NCBI RefSeq assembly: GCF_013408295.1
Contig: NZ_JACBYQ010000001.1
Coordinates: forward strand, 744,001 to 808,000
DNA from: Psychromicrobium silvestre
GTDB taxonomy: Bacteria > Actinomycetota > Actinomycetes > Actinomycetales > Micrococcaceae
Direction: 5' to 3'
Length of the DNA: 64,000 nt
This document shows positions 18,605 to 29,133 of this stretch, piece by piece. How positions within the stretch are numbered: the stretch's first letter is position 1; the number at the start of each line of letters is the position of its first letter. The notes under the pieces are model-generated. The model worked only from the letters and a program-made list of their open reading frames with translations. It was not told the DNA's origin and searched no databases. The translations under genes and the position numbers were made by a program.

Positions 18605-21496
18605 CTAGAGCTCCGAGGCAGGAACACCTACGCCAAGGATCATCGGCTCGCTGCTCGCACTCTTCTTAGCCGTCTGCGCGGCGGGCTTGGTCTTCGCTGC
18701 AGCCTGCGGTTCCGGGGCTACCACGGCACCGGTGGACTCGCCGAGAATGGCTTGCACCTCATTGCTATTGGCGGCACCCTGTGCCCTTCCGGCCGCCCGA
18801 TGACGCCGTCCGCGTGATTTGCGGGCAGGCGCAGCTTCCGTACTGGCTGGTTCAGCTGCCGGAACTAGCTGCTCAAAGACATCACTCAGCGAATCCAAGG
18901 TCAGTGAGGGACCCGAGTCAGACTCAACTCGGTGCGGTAACTCGACCAGGTCCTCACCAAAGGCCAACACCGCGGTGCTGGCCTCCTCCGCGCCTAGCTC
19001 CGCAGAGTAGGCAGGGCTCTCTTTCTTCGCCGCAGCCTGCTCCATTGAAGCCTGTTCCGAGGCTGGTTCATCCTGATGAGCTGCCATCGCGGCGGCAGCA
19101 ATATTTGCCAGCGCTGCGCGAGCTGCCGAGGCCTTAGCGGCTTTCTCCTGCTCGCTCAGCTCCTCGACTTCCGGCTCGGGCTGAGTTTGCTGCCGACTCC
19201 GATTGCGCTTCTTCTCGCTGCGACTAGGCCGCGGAGAGTCGTTCCGCGGGTGGTGTTGCTCCGCCGCGGCGGCATGAGTGGTGCGGTGTTCCACCGGCTC
19301 GGCGTGGGTCACCACACCTCGCCCAGCACAAACTTCACACTGCTCGCCGAAGACTTCAAGTAATCCGGTGCCCATCCGCTTGCGGGTCATCTGCACCAAG
19401 CCCAGCGAAGTCACTTCGGCAACCTGATGCTTGGTCCGGTCCCGGCCAAGGCATTCGACCATGCGTCGCAAGACCAGATCTCGGTTGGATTCGAGCACCA
19501 TGTCGATGAAGTCGATCACGATAATGCCACCGATATCCCGCAAACGGAGCTGGCGCACCACCTCTTCCGCGGCTTCCAAGTTGTTCTTGGTTACGGTTTC
19601 TTCCAGATTGCCACCCGAGCCAGTGAATTTGCCCGTGTTCACGTCCACCACAGTCATCGCTTCGGTGCGGTCGATCACGAGCGATCCACCGGAGGGCAAG
19701 AACACCTTGCGCTCCAAGGCTTTAGCGATCTGGTCATCGATCCGGTGAACAGCAAAAATGTCTTCGCCACTCTCCCACTTCTGCAAGCGGTCAAGCAGAT
19801 CGGGAGCCACATAGGTGACATAGGCTTCAACAGTGTCCCAGGCATCCTCGCCGGAGATGATGAGCTTGCTGAAGTCTTCATTGAAAACGTCGCGCACCAC
19901 CTTGATGGTGAGGTCCGGTTCTCCGTAGAGCATCTCGGGAGCCAGCGTCTTGGTGGAGCTAGACCTGGATTCGATATTCTCCCACTGCGCACGAAGCCGA
20001 TTGATATCGTGGGTGAGTTCTTCCTCGCTGGCACCCTCGGCTGCGGTCCGGACAATCACTCCGGCGTTCTCCGGCAGGTTATCCTTCAAAATCCGCTTTA
20101 GCCGGTTGCGCTCCACGTCGGGAAGCTTGCGGGAAATACCGGTCATCGAGCCGCCCGGAACGTACACCAAGTAGCGTCCTGGCAGCGAAATCTGGGAAGT
20201 CAGCCGGGCACCCTTATGGCCCACCGGATCCTTGGTGACCTGAACCAGTACGGAGTCCCCGCTCTTGAGCGCGTGCTCAATCCGGCGCGGTTGTCCGTCT
20301 AGCTTGGCGGCGTCCCAATCGACCTCACCGGCGTAGAGCACCGCATTGCGGCCGCGGCCAATATCGACGAAAGCGGCTTCCATGCTGGGCAGTACGTTCT
20401 GCACCTTGCCCAGGTAGACATTGCCGATCAGGGAATCCTGTTGGGTCTTAGAGACGAAGTGCTCGGCCAGGATGCCGTCTTCCAGCACGCCAATCTGAAT
20501 CCGTTCATCGCGCTGGCGTACCACCATCACCCGATCTACCGATTCCCGGCGAGCTAAGAACTCGGCCTCGGTGATCACCTGACGGCGACGGCCGGTGTCC
20601 CGGGACTCACGACGGCGTTGCTTCTTGGCTTCCAATCGGGTGGATCCTCGAACCGAAGTGACTCGGTTGGAGGCGGGTTCGGAGGCTGGCCGGGGTGCAC
20701 GGACCCTGGTAACCGTGTTGGGCGGATCATCCTCGCCACCACCGGTGAGCTCCAGATCTGCTTCACCACGACGGCGACGACGGCGGCGACGTGAGCTGGT
20801 GCCTTCTGAAGCTTCGGCGGAATCGGAAGCATCCTCGGCTTCGTCTTGAGTACCGCTCTCCGCTGCTTCAACGGATTTAGTCTTACGACCGCGGGCGCGA
20901 CGACGACGGCCGCTTTCCTCGCGAACGTCATCCTCGTCTTCCGAGCTAGCATCCTCCGTGTTCTCCCGCGTGTTCTCCCGCGAAACCGCCACCACGGAAA
21001 GATCCGGAGCTTGGAAGAGTAGTGATCCGGGAGCCACCGGTTCAAGGAATAGCGATGCCATCGGCTCCGCAGAAGTTTCCGGCAATGATTCCGCTTCCGG
21101 GGCTTGTTTGGCTTCGGACTCCGATTCCGGAGCTTCGGCCGGCTCAACCGCAGCCTTCCGGCGGCTAGGCCTCTTGCGTGCCGGTTTCTTGGCCTCTACC
21201 GGCTCAGTGGTCGACTCGGTAGTTGCCTCAGCGGGCTGCGCCTCGGCGGACACAAGCCCAGGGGCTGCCTCCGCAATGGGCAGCTCTTGGGCCACCGCGG
21301 CTTCTTCCGTGACCTTTTTGCTCCGCGGCGAGCGCCTAGCCCGCTTGACCGGCTGCTCCACCGACTCTTCGGCCGGGGACTCCGCAGGAGCCACTACCTC
21401 GTTGTCCGCTGTTTTTGAAGTCTTGCGCCTGGTCCTCTTGACCACAGGCTCAGCTACAGCGGCTACGTTGCTTACTTCGTTTTCTTCAATTTCCAT
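18605..21496 (-). CDS. rne: Ribonuclease E/G family endoribonuclease
   Basis: 963 residues. A long acidic/basic low-complexity N-terminal extension (about 1-300, with KRTRRK, SRRRRRRRRGE patches) precedes an S1 RNA-binding domain (about 330-430, IGNVYLGKVQNVLPSMEAAFVDIGRG) and the RNase E/G catalytic core with VVDVNTGKFTGS and IDFIDMVLESN (metal-binding Asp). The zinc-link CEVCAGRG is at about 720. A basic tail with RSEKKRNRSR and a second disordered region ends the protein. The catalytic core flanked by disordered arms matches actinobacterial RNase E, which degrades mRNA and matures rRNA. Confidence 0.93.
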   Translation of the reverse strand: MEIEENEVSNVAAVAEPVVKRTRRKTSKTADNEVVAPAESPAEESVEQPVKRARRSPRSKKVTEEAAVAQELPIAEAAPGLVSAEAQPAEATTESTTEPVEAKKPARKRPSRRKAAVEPAEAPESESEAKQAPEAESLPETSAEPMASLFLEPVAPGSLLFQAPDLSVVAVSRENTRENTEDASSEDEDDVREESGRRRRARGRKTKSVEAAESGTQDEAEDASDSAEASEGTSSRRRRRRRRGEADLELTGGGEDDPPNTVTRVRAPRPASEPASNRVTSVRGSTRLEAKKQRRRESRDTGRRRQVITEAEFLARRESVDRVMVVRQRDERIQIGVLEDGILAEHFVSKTQQDSLIGNVYLGKVQNVLPSMEAAFVDIGRGRNAVLYAGEVDWDAAKLDGQPRRIEHALKSGDSVLVQVTKDPVGHKGARLTSQISLPGRYLVYVPGGSMTGISRKLPDVERNRLKRILKDNLPENAGVIVRTAAEGASEEELTHDINRLRAQWENIESRSSSTKTLAPEMLYGEPDLTIKVVRDVFNEDFSKLIISGEDAWDTVEAYVTYVAPDLLDRLQKWESGEDIFAVHRIDDQIAKALERKVFLPSGGSLVIDRTEAMTVVDVNTGKFTGSGGNLEETVTKNNLEAAEEVVRQLRLRDIGGIIVIDFIDMVLESNRDLVLRRMVECLGRDRTKHQVAEVTSLGLVQMTRKRMGTGLLEVFGEQCEVCAGRGVVTHAEPVEHRTTHAAAAEQHHPRNDSPRPSRSEKKRNRSRQQTQPEPEVEELSEQEKAAKASAARAALANIAAAAMAAHQDEPASEQASMEQAAAKKESPAYSAELGAEEASTAVLAFGEDLVELPHRVESDSGPSLTLDSLSDVFEQLVPAAEPASTEAAPARKSRGRRHRAAGRAQGAANSNEVQAILGESTGAVVAPEPQAAAKTKPAAQTAKKSASSEPMILGVGVPASEL

Positions 21497-21833
21497 ATAT
21501 GGCTGTGCTCCACCCCTCGCTGCACCGCCACAATCGGTGCCAACGGGGGCCCTTTGTCAACACCCGCAGGCATTGACCGAAATCAGTGGATTACGCTCCA
21601 GCTGGCACCGTCCTGCGGGTGCGGCATGTCCGGAACGCCAACGGCTGGTACCCGCCTAGGCCAGTGGATACTGTCTGTATCAACATCTGATAGCAAGGGA
21701 ACAAACCGTCGGACTGAGCGCTGCTTGTGGAACAGCTTCAGCCACTGTCATTCTCTCACACCCTGAGCTGGGCTCCTGGTAGCGCCGCACAAGCTATGTT
21801 CCGCGTTCAGTTTCACAGGTTAGAATCGGCCCC
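21497..21833. other. Divergent intergenic region between rne and the VKOR gene
   Basis: About 337 bases without a supported gene. It should contain the divergent promoters and the long 5' leader of the RNase gene, often autoregulatory in the family; no structure could be assigned with confidence. Confidence 0.4.
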
Positions 21834-22463
21834 ATGTCAACCTCCAAGGTTCCCAGCAGCCAAGACTCAGCAAAACCCAGGTTCACCCGGGATCGCCCCT
21901 TCGCCGTCCTGTTGCTCATCACTAGTTTCGTCTCCTTCATTGCGGCGGCCGCACTGGTACTGGATCGCTTGGAGCTCTACAGGAACGCCAATGCTGTTCT
22001 CTCCTGCGATTTCAACGCTTTGGTCTCCTGCGGAAAGGTAATGGAACAACCGCAGGCCGCGGCCTTTGGCTTCCCCAACCCATTCATCGGGATCGTCTGC
22101 TTTGGCATGGTCTTCGTGGTGGGCATGTCCCTGCTAGCCGGTGCTAAATTTTCCCGCTGGTACTGGATTTGCTTCCAGATCGGCGTCACCCTGGGCATGG
22201 TTTTCATCTGCTGGCTTTGGTTCCAGGCGCTCTACGTGATCGCCATCCTCTGCCCCTGGTGCATGGTGGTGTGGGCCATGATGATCCCACTCTTTATCTG
22301 GACCACCATCCGGAACCTAGTGCACGGGGTGATCCCGGCACCGGCTGGCTTGGTGAAGTTCCTCTCTAGCTGGGGCTGGACCATCATCGGAGTGCTCTAC
22401 CTGTGCGTGATCGCCAGCATTTTCTTCCGCTTCATCAACCTCTTCGTCGCCAGCAACGCCTGA
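21834..22463 (+). CDS. Vitamin K epoxide reductase (VKOR) family membrane protein
   Basis: 209 residues with five hydrophobic helices. Cys58 and Cys66 (SCDFNALVSC) form the loop pair and Cys140-P-W-Cys143 the active CxxC, matching bacterial VKOR. In actinobacteria VKOR reoxidises DsbA-like proteins using menaquinone, supporting disulfide formation in exported proteins. No fused thioredoxin domain is present, and no secreted DsbA gene is adjacent. Stands alone, divergent from rne. Confidence 0.93.
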   Translation: MSTSKVPSSQDSAKPRFTRDRPFAVLLLITSFVSFIAAAALVLDRLELYRNANAVLSCDFNALVSCGKVMEQPQAAAFGFPNPFIGIVCFGMVFVVGMSLLAGAKFSRWYWICFQIGVTLGMVFICWLWFQALYVIAILCPWCMVVWAMMIPLFIWTTIRNLVHGVIPAPAGLVKFLSSWGWTIIGVLYLCVIASIFFRFINLFVASNA

Positions 22464-22504
22464 GCTCAGCCAGACAGTGCTCAGACAGGGGCCAGAGAAT
22501 CCGT

Positions 22505-22853
22505 TCAGTACACCATGCCCATCGCCTGACGGACCTCTCCCAGGGTCTGCTCGGCAAGCTCATTGGCGTGTTCATTGCCTCTTCGCAGTATCTCAAGGGC
22601 TACTTCGGGCAGTCGGGCGAGTTCCCGCCGTCGGGCCCGCAGTGGGGTGAAATAGTCGTTGACAGCGTCCGTCGCCACTGCTTTAAGTCGCCCCGCCCCG
22701 CCGTCGCCGATCGACTCAGCCAAGCTCTGCGCGCTGAGCCCCAGGCAGACCGCTGCGGTATCTAATAAGGCTGAAACTCCGGGACGAGAATCCGGATCAT
22801 AGCTAATCCGGCGAATCGCATCGGTGGGCGTCTTACGAATGAGCGCCGCTGTT
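22505..22853 (-). pseudogene. 3' fragment of a tryptophanyl-tRNA synthetase gene
   Basis: The frame encodes the C-terminal part of a TrpRS: RKTPTDAIRRISYDPDSRPG, then GVSALLDTAAVCLGLS, ending EIAL-type helices and GEVRQAMGMVY, followed by the natural stop. The Rossmann catalytic domain with HIGH and KMSKS is missing; upstream sequence belongs to an alpha/beta hydrolase on the other strand. About 115 residues of a roughly 330-residue enzyme remain, so it is a deletion remnant, probably of a second trpS. Confidence 0.75.
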
Positions 22854-22857
22854 ACCC

Positions 22858-23241
22858 CAAGGCCAGTACGTGCGCTATTTAGACTTTGGCGAAGGCCCGG
22901 AGACCCTAGTGTTCCTGCACGGTTATGGGGCAATGTCCACGGCGTACTTCGCTGAGTTCTGTGCAGATCCTCGGCTAGCGAAGTATCGCAAGCTGCTAAT
23001 CGACCTACCGGGTTTCGGCCTGAGTGATCGGCCCGAGGAATACTCTTACAGTTTCGAAGCTTTTAGTGGAACCGCCGCGCAGCTCCTGGACCGGGGCCGA
23101 CGTCGAACACTTTGACCTAGCGCCGATCAGAAAGCTTTCCCCAACGGTTCAACTCGTCAATATCTCGGGGCCGGGCACAATGTAATGCTGGATAACCCCT
23201 CCGGCTTTGCCTCAGTGACCTTGGATTTCCTGGGTCACTGA
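22858..23241 (+). pseudogene. Alpha/beta hydrolase with internal deletion
   Basis: The N-terminal part is clear: VRYLDFGEGPETLVFLHGYG (oxyanion-hole HG) followed by LIDLPGFGLSDRPEEYSYS. Soon after (about 23085) the frame is lost. The C-terminal catalytic His region reappears in another frame at about 23175-23241 as GAGHNVMLDNPSGFASV. The nucleophile elbow and lid are deleted. Its 5' end touches the trpS remnant, so one deletion probably damaged both. Confidence 0.75.
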
Positions 23242-23266
23242 GGTAACTCGCCACTGAGGCAATGCT

Positions 23267-23680
23267 TTAGAACCAGATGGCGATTTCCCGCTCGGCGGAC
23301 TCCACTGAATCCGAGCCGTGTACTAGATTCTGCTGAACCTTGAGCCCCCAGTCGCGGCCAAAATCGCCCCGGATGGTGCCGGGCGCGGCCACAACGGGGT
23401 CGGTTGCTCCGGCCAGCGAGCGGAAGGCCTCGATGACTCTCTCACCTTCGAAAATTGCGGCCACGATAGGACCGGAAAGCATGAATTCGACCAGCGGCTC
23501 GTAGAACGGCTTACCAACGTGCTCGGCATAATGCTCCTCCAACTGCTCCCGGCTCGCCGCGGTCTTCTTCAACTCGGCAAGCTTGTAGCCTTTGGCTTCC
23601 ACTCTGGCCAGAATTGTTCCGGAGAGGTTGCGGGAAACGCCGTCCGGCTTGATTAGGACAAGGGTGCGCTCAGTGCTCAT
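23267..23680 (-). CDS. ndk: Nucleoside-diphosphate kinase
   Basis: 137 residues, standard NDK length. It opens [16 protein letters not shown]; near the C-terminus [20 protein letters not shown] contains the phosphorylated His. It balances NTP and dNTP pools. Downstream of folC and a DUF4233 gene in the usual actinobacterial order. Confidence 0.97.
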   Translation of the reverse strand: MSTERTLVLIKPDGVSRNLSGTILARVEAKGYKLAELKKTAASREQLEEHYAEHVGKPFYEPLVEFMLSGPIVAAIFEGERVIEAFRSLAGATDPVVAAPGTIRGDFGRDWGLKVQQNLVHGSDSVESAEREIAIWF

Positions 23681-23730
23681 TGTGCTCCTAGGAGGACTCG
23701 AAAGGGTATTTGTTTTAGTCTAAGGCCTGC

Positions 23731-24231
23731 TCAGGCCTGTTTTTCTTCCGGATGCGCCAGCTCCCAGGCTTTCTGCTCCGCGTCCCGCTGGGCGTTCTCC
23801 TTGTCGATCCTTCGGCCGGTGCGTAGCGCGTACCACCAGGCGATGGCGAACAGGATCCCGATCACAAACATCATCGGTTCCACGAACCCCAGGGCGATCA
23901 ACACCAGTTGGAGCACCCAGCCCAGCCAATTCGCCCAGTTTTTGCTCAGAAAGGCGCAAGTGCCAATCAGTACAACACTCAGTAGCAGGCCACCAATGAG
24001 GATAACTGCGCCTGGAATTTCCTTGGAATGCAGACCGAAAATCACCAGGGTGGCGAAGAAAGCGACAAAGGCTTCCAGGCTGAGCACCGTTGAGGCGAAC
24101 ATGACTCGGGTGGAGCGGCGTTTCTTTGGCATTCCGGGACGCCATTCACGCTGTGCCTTGGTCTGTCGTAGCGGAGTTTGTCGAGGCTGATGTTGCTCCG
24201 GCTCCTGCTCAGCCGAGTTCTGGTCCGACAT
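23731..24231 (-). CDS. DUF4233 membrane protein
   Basis: 166 residues: basic N-terminus (RQTKAQREWRPGMPKKRRS), then about four hydrophobic helices (about 44-140) and a short charged tail ending in EEKQA. Size, topology and position exactly between folC and ndk match the DUF4233 family. Function is unknown. Its start is three bases from the folC stop codon, so it is translated as part of the folC operon. Confidence 0.85.
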   Translation of the reverse strand: MSDQNSAEQEPEQHQPRQTPLRQTKAQREWRPGMPKKRRSTRVMFASTVLSLEAFVAFFATLVIFGLHSKEIPGAVILIGGLLLSVVLIGTCAFLSKNWANWLGWVLQLVLIALGFVEPMMFVIGILFAIAWWYALRTGRRIDKENAQRDAEQKAWELAHPEEKQA

Positions 24232-24233
24232 GC

Positions 24234-25589
24234 TCAGGCCTTCCCCAGCAGAATTCGAGCCTCAGCCACCAAGGTGATCGAACCGGTAACCAGCACCGCA
24301 CCGGAGAGGTCCTCATGTGCTTCCGCACGCTCCACCGCCCAGACCAGCGCCTCGTCCAGCTTCTCCGCGATGTGGATGTTCTGTTCTTCGAATCCGGCAT
24401 CCAGAGCCAACTCGGCCAGTTCACCGGCTGGAATGGCTCGCGGTGAATCCGACTGAGTCAGGCAGATTTCTTCGGCGAACTCTCCCAGTGAGTCACGGAG
24501 CTGCTCCAGAATCTGGATAGCGTCCTTTTCCCGAAGCACACCCAACACCAACACCAACTTGCTGAAGCTAAAAGCCTCCTGCAGGGCCTCGGCGGTCACC
24601 TTAATACCCGCAGGATTATGCGCTGCATCAACCACCACGGTGGGTGCTGTGCGCAAAACCTCTAAACGGCCCGGCGAACTCACCAGGGCGAAGGCATCCT
24701 GCAGCAGTTCCACCTCAAGTTCCCGCTCCCCTGCCCCGAAGAAGGCTTCCAGCGCGGCCACTGCGACGGCGGCGTTCTCCGCCTGATGCGCGCCGTGCAA
24801 CGGCAACAGCAGATCGGGATAGCGTCCGGCCAGGCCTTGAATGGTGAGCAACTGCCCACCAACCGCCACAGACCGTTCCTGCACCCCGAACTCGACGCCT
24901 TCGAAGCGGTAAGGCACGCCAAGTTCCTGGGCCTTCTCCAAAAGCACCTGGGCCGCGTCCGCTGGCTGAGCGGCGGAGATCAGGAAACCACTGGCCTTGA
25001 TGATCCCGGACTTCTCCAGCGCAATCTCGCCCGGCGTATCCCCAAGCAGATCGGTGTGATCCAGGGAAATTGGGGTCACCACGGAAACAGTCCCATCGGC
25101 CACATTCGTGGCATCGGTAATGCCACCCAAACCAACTTCCAGCACCACTACATCCACCGGCTCATCGGCGAAAATTGCGAACCCCAGCACGGTAAGTGCC
25201 TCGAAATAGGTCAGACGAGGATCTCCCTCGGCTTCCAATTCGGCATCGACAATCTGCAGATAGGGATGAATTTCATCCCAAATCCGCACAAAGGTCTCAT
25301 CGGGAACGGGTTCGCCGTCGATACTAATCCGCTCGGTCACCTTCGAAAGGTGCGGGCTGGTGTACCGTCCGGTGCGCAAGTTATGCGCCCGCAGCCCGGC
25401 CTCGATGATCCGCGCAGTTGAGGTCTTGCCGTTGGTGCCGGTCAAATGGATCACCGGATAAGCCTTCTGCGGCTCCCCCAGCAGCTCCATGGCACGCCAC
25501 ATGGGCGCCATTCGGGGCTCCATTTTGTTCTCTGGTGCCCGGGCAAGCAGATCCGCGTAGACGCTTTCCACCGAGTATTCGTCAATCAT
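24234..25589 (-). CDS. folC: Bifunctional folylpolyglutamate / dihydrofolate synthase
   Basis: 451 residues. The Mur-ligase-like P-loop [14 protein letters not shown] is near residue 48, then [13 protein letters not shown], then [26 protein letters not shown] lies in the C-terminal domain. Adds glutamate to folates and makes dihydrofolate. Its ATG overlaps the ileS stop (ATGA at 25589-25586), so it is coupled to ileS translation. Confidence 0.96.
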   Translation of the reverse strand: MIDEYSVESVYADLLARAPENKMEPRMAPMWRAMELLGEPQKAYPVIHLTGTNGKTSTARIIEAGLRAHNLRTGRYTSPHLSKVTERISIDGEPVPDETFVRIWDEIHPYLQIVDAELEAEGDPRLTYFEALTVLGFAIFADEPVDVVVLEVGLGGITDATNVADGTVSVVTPISLDHTDLLGDTPGEIALEKSGIIKASGFLISAAQPADAAQVLLEKAQELGVPYRFEGVEFGVQERSVAVGGQLLTIQGLAGRYPDLLLPLHGAHQAENAAVAVAALEAFFGAGERELEVELLQDAFALVSSPGRLEVLRTAPTVVVDAAHNPAGIKVTAEALQEAFSFSKLVLVLGVLREKDAIQILEQLRDSLGEFAEEICLTQSDSPRAIPAGELAELALDAGFEEQNIHIAEKLDEALVWAVERAEAHEDLSGAVLVTGSITLVAEARILLGKA

Positions 25590-28500
25590 GCTTGGGCTCC
25601 TTGGCTTGCACCCTCGAAAGCAGTACGGGCTACAGTCACGACAATCTCTTCATCTCCCGGTACCAACTCCAGCCGCGCCGAAAGCGTCTCCGAACGTACC
25701 AGCTCGGCGTTGGCCTCGAGCGCATCAACCACGCTCTGCGGGGCGCTAACGGTGGTCACGATCCGATCGCTGACCTGTAGATCGGCATCCTTTCGAGCCT
25801 GCTGGATGCTGCGCACCATATCCCTGGCCACGCCCTCCGCTTCTAGTTCTGGAGTGAGTTCGGTGTTGAGCACCACAAAGCCCCCGGGCAGCAATGCCAC
25901 CGAGAAGCTTCCACCTTGGGACTCGGAAACTGCGGTCTCCAGGCTGTATTCACCCGATTCCAGTACCAAACCGCCTGCGGTGACCACTTCGCCGTCGTCG
26001 TTCTGCTGCACCGACCAGTCGCCGCTCTTGGCACCCTTGATGGCCAGTTGAACGTCCTTGCCCAGCCGGGGGCCGGCCGCACGAGCATTGACGGCAAGCC
26101 GCTGCTCAATGCCGAATTCGGCAAGTGAGGCTTCCGCCGCGTCCTGGAAACGGACCGCCTTCACGTTTAGCTCCTCGGCGATGATGTCGGCAAAAGGCTC
26201 CAGTGAGGCAGCGGCAGGCACGACGACGGTCAGTTCCTGGAGCGGTAGGCGCACCCGAAGCTTCGCGGCCTTCCGCAAAGAAGAACCCACCGAGCAGACT
26301 CGGCGGATGGATTCCATCGCGGAGACCAGCTCGGCATCGGCGTGGAACTCTTTAGCTGCCGGCCAATCACTCAGGTGCACCGAGCGACCACCGGTGAGCC
26401 CGCGCCAGATCTCTTCGGTGACCAGCGGCAGCAGCGGGGCGGCAACACGGCAGAGCGCCTCCAGCGCGGTGTACAGGGCATCGAAAGCGTCCTGGTCCTC
26501 GTCGAAGAAGCGCTGCCGGGAACGCCGGACGTACCAATTGGTCAGCATGTCCAAATAGTCCCGGAGCAGATCACAGGCATCGGAGATCTCGTAGCTGTCC
26601 AGCGCCGCGGTCATCCCCTCCACCATCGAGGCGGTGTTCGATACCAGATAGCGGTCCAGGCTGTCCGAGTAGCCTTCATAGCGCAGCTTCGCCTCGTAGC
26701 CCGCACCGCTATTAGCGGCATTGGTGTAAAGGGTGAAGAAGCTATAGACGTTCCAGAGCGGCAGGATCACCTGGCGAACACCGTCGCGGATGCCCTGCTC
26801 GGTGACGATCAGATTGCCGCCGCGCAGGATGGGCGAAGCCATCAGGAACCAGCGCATGGCGTCCGAGCCGTCCCGGTCCAGTACTTCGGAAACGTCGGGG
26901 TAGTTCTGCAGGCTCTTCGACATCTTCTGCCCGTCCGAGCCCAACACGATGCCGTGGCTGATCACGTTCTTGAACGCGGGCCGGTCGAAGATCGCAGTGG
27001 CCAGGATGTGCAGCATGTAGAACCAGCCGCGGGTCTGCCCGATGTACTCCACGATGAAGTCAGCCGGGTGATGGGTGTTGAACCAGTCTTCGTTCTCGAA
27101 AGGGAAGTGCACCTGGCCGTAGGGCATCGAACCAGAGTCGAACCAGACATCCAGCACGTCCTCGACGCGGCGCATCGTCGACTTCCCTTCCCCTTCCCTC
27201 CGAGGGTCGTCCGGGTTTGGCCTGGTCAGTTCGTCAATGAATGGCCGATGCAGATCCACCTGACCTTCTTTGTTCAACGGCAACCGGCCAAAATCGGCTT
27301 CTATCTCGGCGAGCGATCCGTAGACATCGGTACGCGGGTAATCGGGGTCGTCGGACTGCCAGACCGGGATCGGGCTGCCCCAGAAACGGTTCCGGCTGAT
27401 CGACCAGTCCCGGGCGTTCTCCAGCCACTTACCGAACTGTCCGTCCTTGACATTGCCCGGGATCCAGTTGATCTGCTGATTCAGCTCGATCATCCGATCC
27501 TTGAACTGGGTCACCTGGACGTACCAGGAGGAGACCGCCTTGTAGATCAAGGGGTTACGGCAGCGCCAGCAATGCGGGTAGCTGTGCTCGTAGCTGGCTT
27601 CCCGGACCAGTCGGCCGGATTCGCGCAGCACCTTGATGATCGGCTTATTCGCCTCAAAAACCTGCAGGCCGACGATGCCGCTGAGTGGACCTTCACCGAA
27701 CATCGGCAGGAACCGCGCACCCTCATCCACCGAGACGATCACCGGAATGCCATGAGCCTCGCTGCTACGCTGATCTTCCTCACCATAGGCGGAAGCCTGG
27801 TGAACCACACCGGTACCGTCCGTCGTCGTGACGTAATCCTCAACCAGCACCTGCCAACTGGTGCCGGTACCCCACTTCTCGGCGTCCGTGTAGTAATCCC
27901 AGAGCGGCTGGTACTTCAGGCCAGCCAGTTCCTTGCCCTGGTAGCGCTTCAGCACGGCTTCCTGGGCGGCATCGGCGGATTCGAAACCCAGATCCTTAGC
28001 GTAATTGCCCAGCAGGGCCTCGGCCAGCAGGAATTTCTGCGTTCCGTTGTCCACCACGACATAGTCGATTTCAGGCCCGACGGCGACCGAGAAGTTGGTC
28101 GGCAGGGTCCAGGGAGTGGTGGTCCAGGCCATCAGATTGACGCCCTCCAGCTCCTCGCTCAAAGCGAGTTCGCTGGGCAACACCGGGAAGCTCACCGTAA
28201 CGGTCTGGTCCTGACGCATCTTGTAGACGTCGTCGTCCATCCGCAATTCGTGGTTGGAGAGCGGGGTCTCGTCCTTCCAGCAATAGGGCAGCACCCTGAA
28301 GCCCTGGTAGGTCAGGCCCTTCTCGTGCAATTGCTTGAAAGCCCAGATCACCGACTCCATGTAGTCGACGTTAAGCGTCTTGTAGTCGTTATCGAAGTCC
28401 ACCCAGCGGGCTTGGCGAGTCACGTACTCGCGCCACTCCTTGGTGTACTTCATCACCGATTCGCGGACGGCATCGTTGAACTTGTCGATGCCCATCGACT

Positions 28501-28876
28501 CGATTTCTTCTTTTTCGGTCATCCCGAGCTGCTTCATTGCTTCCAGCTCGGCGGGCAGCCCGTGAGTGTCCCAGCCGAAACGGCGCTCCACCCGGCGGCC
28601 GCGCTGGGTCTGGTAGCGGGCCACCAGATCCTTGGCATAGCCGGTCAGCAGGTGCCCGTAGTGTGGCAGACCGTTAGCGAAGGGCGGGCCGTCATAGAAG
28701 ACGAATTCATTGGAGCCGTTCTCCCCCGCCGGGCGATGATCAATGCTCGCTTGGAAGGTGCCGTCCGCATCCCAGTATTTGAGGATCTGCTCTTCGAGTT
28801 TGGGGAAGGAAACGCTGGCGGGAACGGCGTGGTTCTCCGCGCTGGGTCCAAAGGAAGACTTCGGGTAATGCGGCAT
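25586..28876 (-). CDS. ileS: Isoleucyl-tRNA synthetase
   Basis: 1096 residues from ATG 28876, chosen because the Shine-Dalgarno CAGGATG lies upstream within the T-box sequestrator. Class Ia synthetase: HYGH at about residue 60 (HIGH motif), a large CP1 editing domain, KMSKS near 650 ([14 protein letters not shown]), an anticodon-binding domain and a C-terminal extension. The long form resembles the eukaryotic-like IleRS type found in many actinobacteria, often less sensitive to mupirocin; that is inference from length and motif pattern. Controlled by the T-box immediately upstream. Confidence 0.96.
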   Translation of the reverse strand: MPHYPKSSFGPSAENHAVPASVSFPKLEEQILKYWDADGTFQASIDHRPAGENGSNEFVFYDGPPFANGLPHYGHLLTGYAKDLVARYQTQRGRRVERRFGWDTHGLPAELEAMKQLGMTEKEEIESMGIDKFNDAVRESVMKYTKEWREYVTRQARWVDFDNDYKTLNVDYMESVIWAFKQLHEKGLTYQGFRVLPYCWKDETPLSNHELRMDDDVYKMRQDQTVTVSFPVLPSELALSEELEGVNLMAWTTTPWTLPTNFSVAVGPEIDYVVVDNGTQKFLLAEALLGNYAKDLGFESADAAQEAVLKRYQGKELAGLKYQPLWDYYTDAEKWGTGTSWQVLVEDYVTTTDGTGVVHQASAYGEEDQRSSEAHGIPVIVSVDEGARFLPMFGEGPLSGIVGLQVFEANKPIIKVLRESGRLVREASYEHSYPHCWRCRNPLIYKAVSSWYVQVTQFKDRMIELNQQINWIPGNVKDGQFGKWLENARDWSISRNRFWGSPIPVWQSDDPDYPRTDVYGSLAEIEADFGRLPLNKEGQVDLHRPFIDELTRPNPDDPRREGEGKSTMRRVEDVLDVWFDSGSMPYGQVHFPFENEDWFNTHHPADFIVEYIGQTRGWFYMLHILATAIFDRPAFKNVISHGIVLGSDGQKMSKSLQNYPDVSEVLDRDGSDAMRWFLMASPILRGGNLIVTEQGIRDGVRQVILPLWNVYSFFTLYTNAANSGAGYEAKLRYEGYSDSLDRYLVSNTASMVEGMTAALDSYEISDACDLLRDYLDMLTNWYVRRSRQRFFDEDQDAFDALYTALEALCRVAAPLLPLVTEEIWRGLTGGRSVHLSDWPAAKEFHADAELVSAMESIRRVCSVGSSLRKAAKLRVRLPLQELTVVVPAAASLEPFADIIAEELNVKAVRFQDAAEASLAEFGIEQRLAVNARAAGPRLGKDVQLAIKGAKSGDWSVQQNDDGEVVTAGGLVLESGEYSLETAVSESQGGSFSVALLPGGFVVLNTELTPELEAEGVARDMVRSIQQARKDADLQVSDRIVTTVSAPQSVVDALEANAELVRSETLSARLELVPGDEEIVVTVARTAFEGASQGAQA

Positions 28877-28879
28877 CGT

Positions 28880-29100
28880 GACATCCTGCGGTAGGTCGGA
28901 CTTCAGGATGCAAGGACGGCGTTTGTCCGGTTTCGGACCCACCCCGCGGTACCACCTCGCTTGTGTTCCGCTCGGCATACGCCGGGCAGAGCACCGCTCA
29001 TTGCTGCTGTTACGGGCTTACCCGTCCGGTTCTACTGACCGCCCCGGGGGCCGGTGTTCTTCCGGAAGCTCACCGGTGATAGCCGGGTCAACGCTGATCT
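28880..29100 (-). promoter_or_regulatory. Translational T-box riboswitch, isoleucine-specific
   Basis: On the minus strand the leader has a short Stem I region containing GGCTATCACCGG, with the isoleucine codon ATC at 29080-29078 as likely specifier. The conserved T-box motif GAGGTGGTACCGCG is at 28958-28945. Downstream, CATCCTG (28910-28904) is an exact complement of CAGGATG (28888-28882), which contains the ileS ribosome-binding site. Without uncharged tRNA-Ile this hairpin would hide the ribosome site; tRNA binding would expose it. This is the ultrashort-Stem-I translational class known in actinobacteria. Confidence 0.93.
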
Positions 29101-29133
29101 AATAAGTCTAAGCCATGGGATGCGTAGCTTTTC

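Noticed and set aside
26342-28894. An 850-codon open frame on the plus strand opposite ileS
   Set aside because: It lies wholly antisense to a clearly identified IleRS, has no recognisable domain, and long antisense frames are expected from GC-biased third codon positions.
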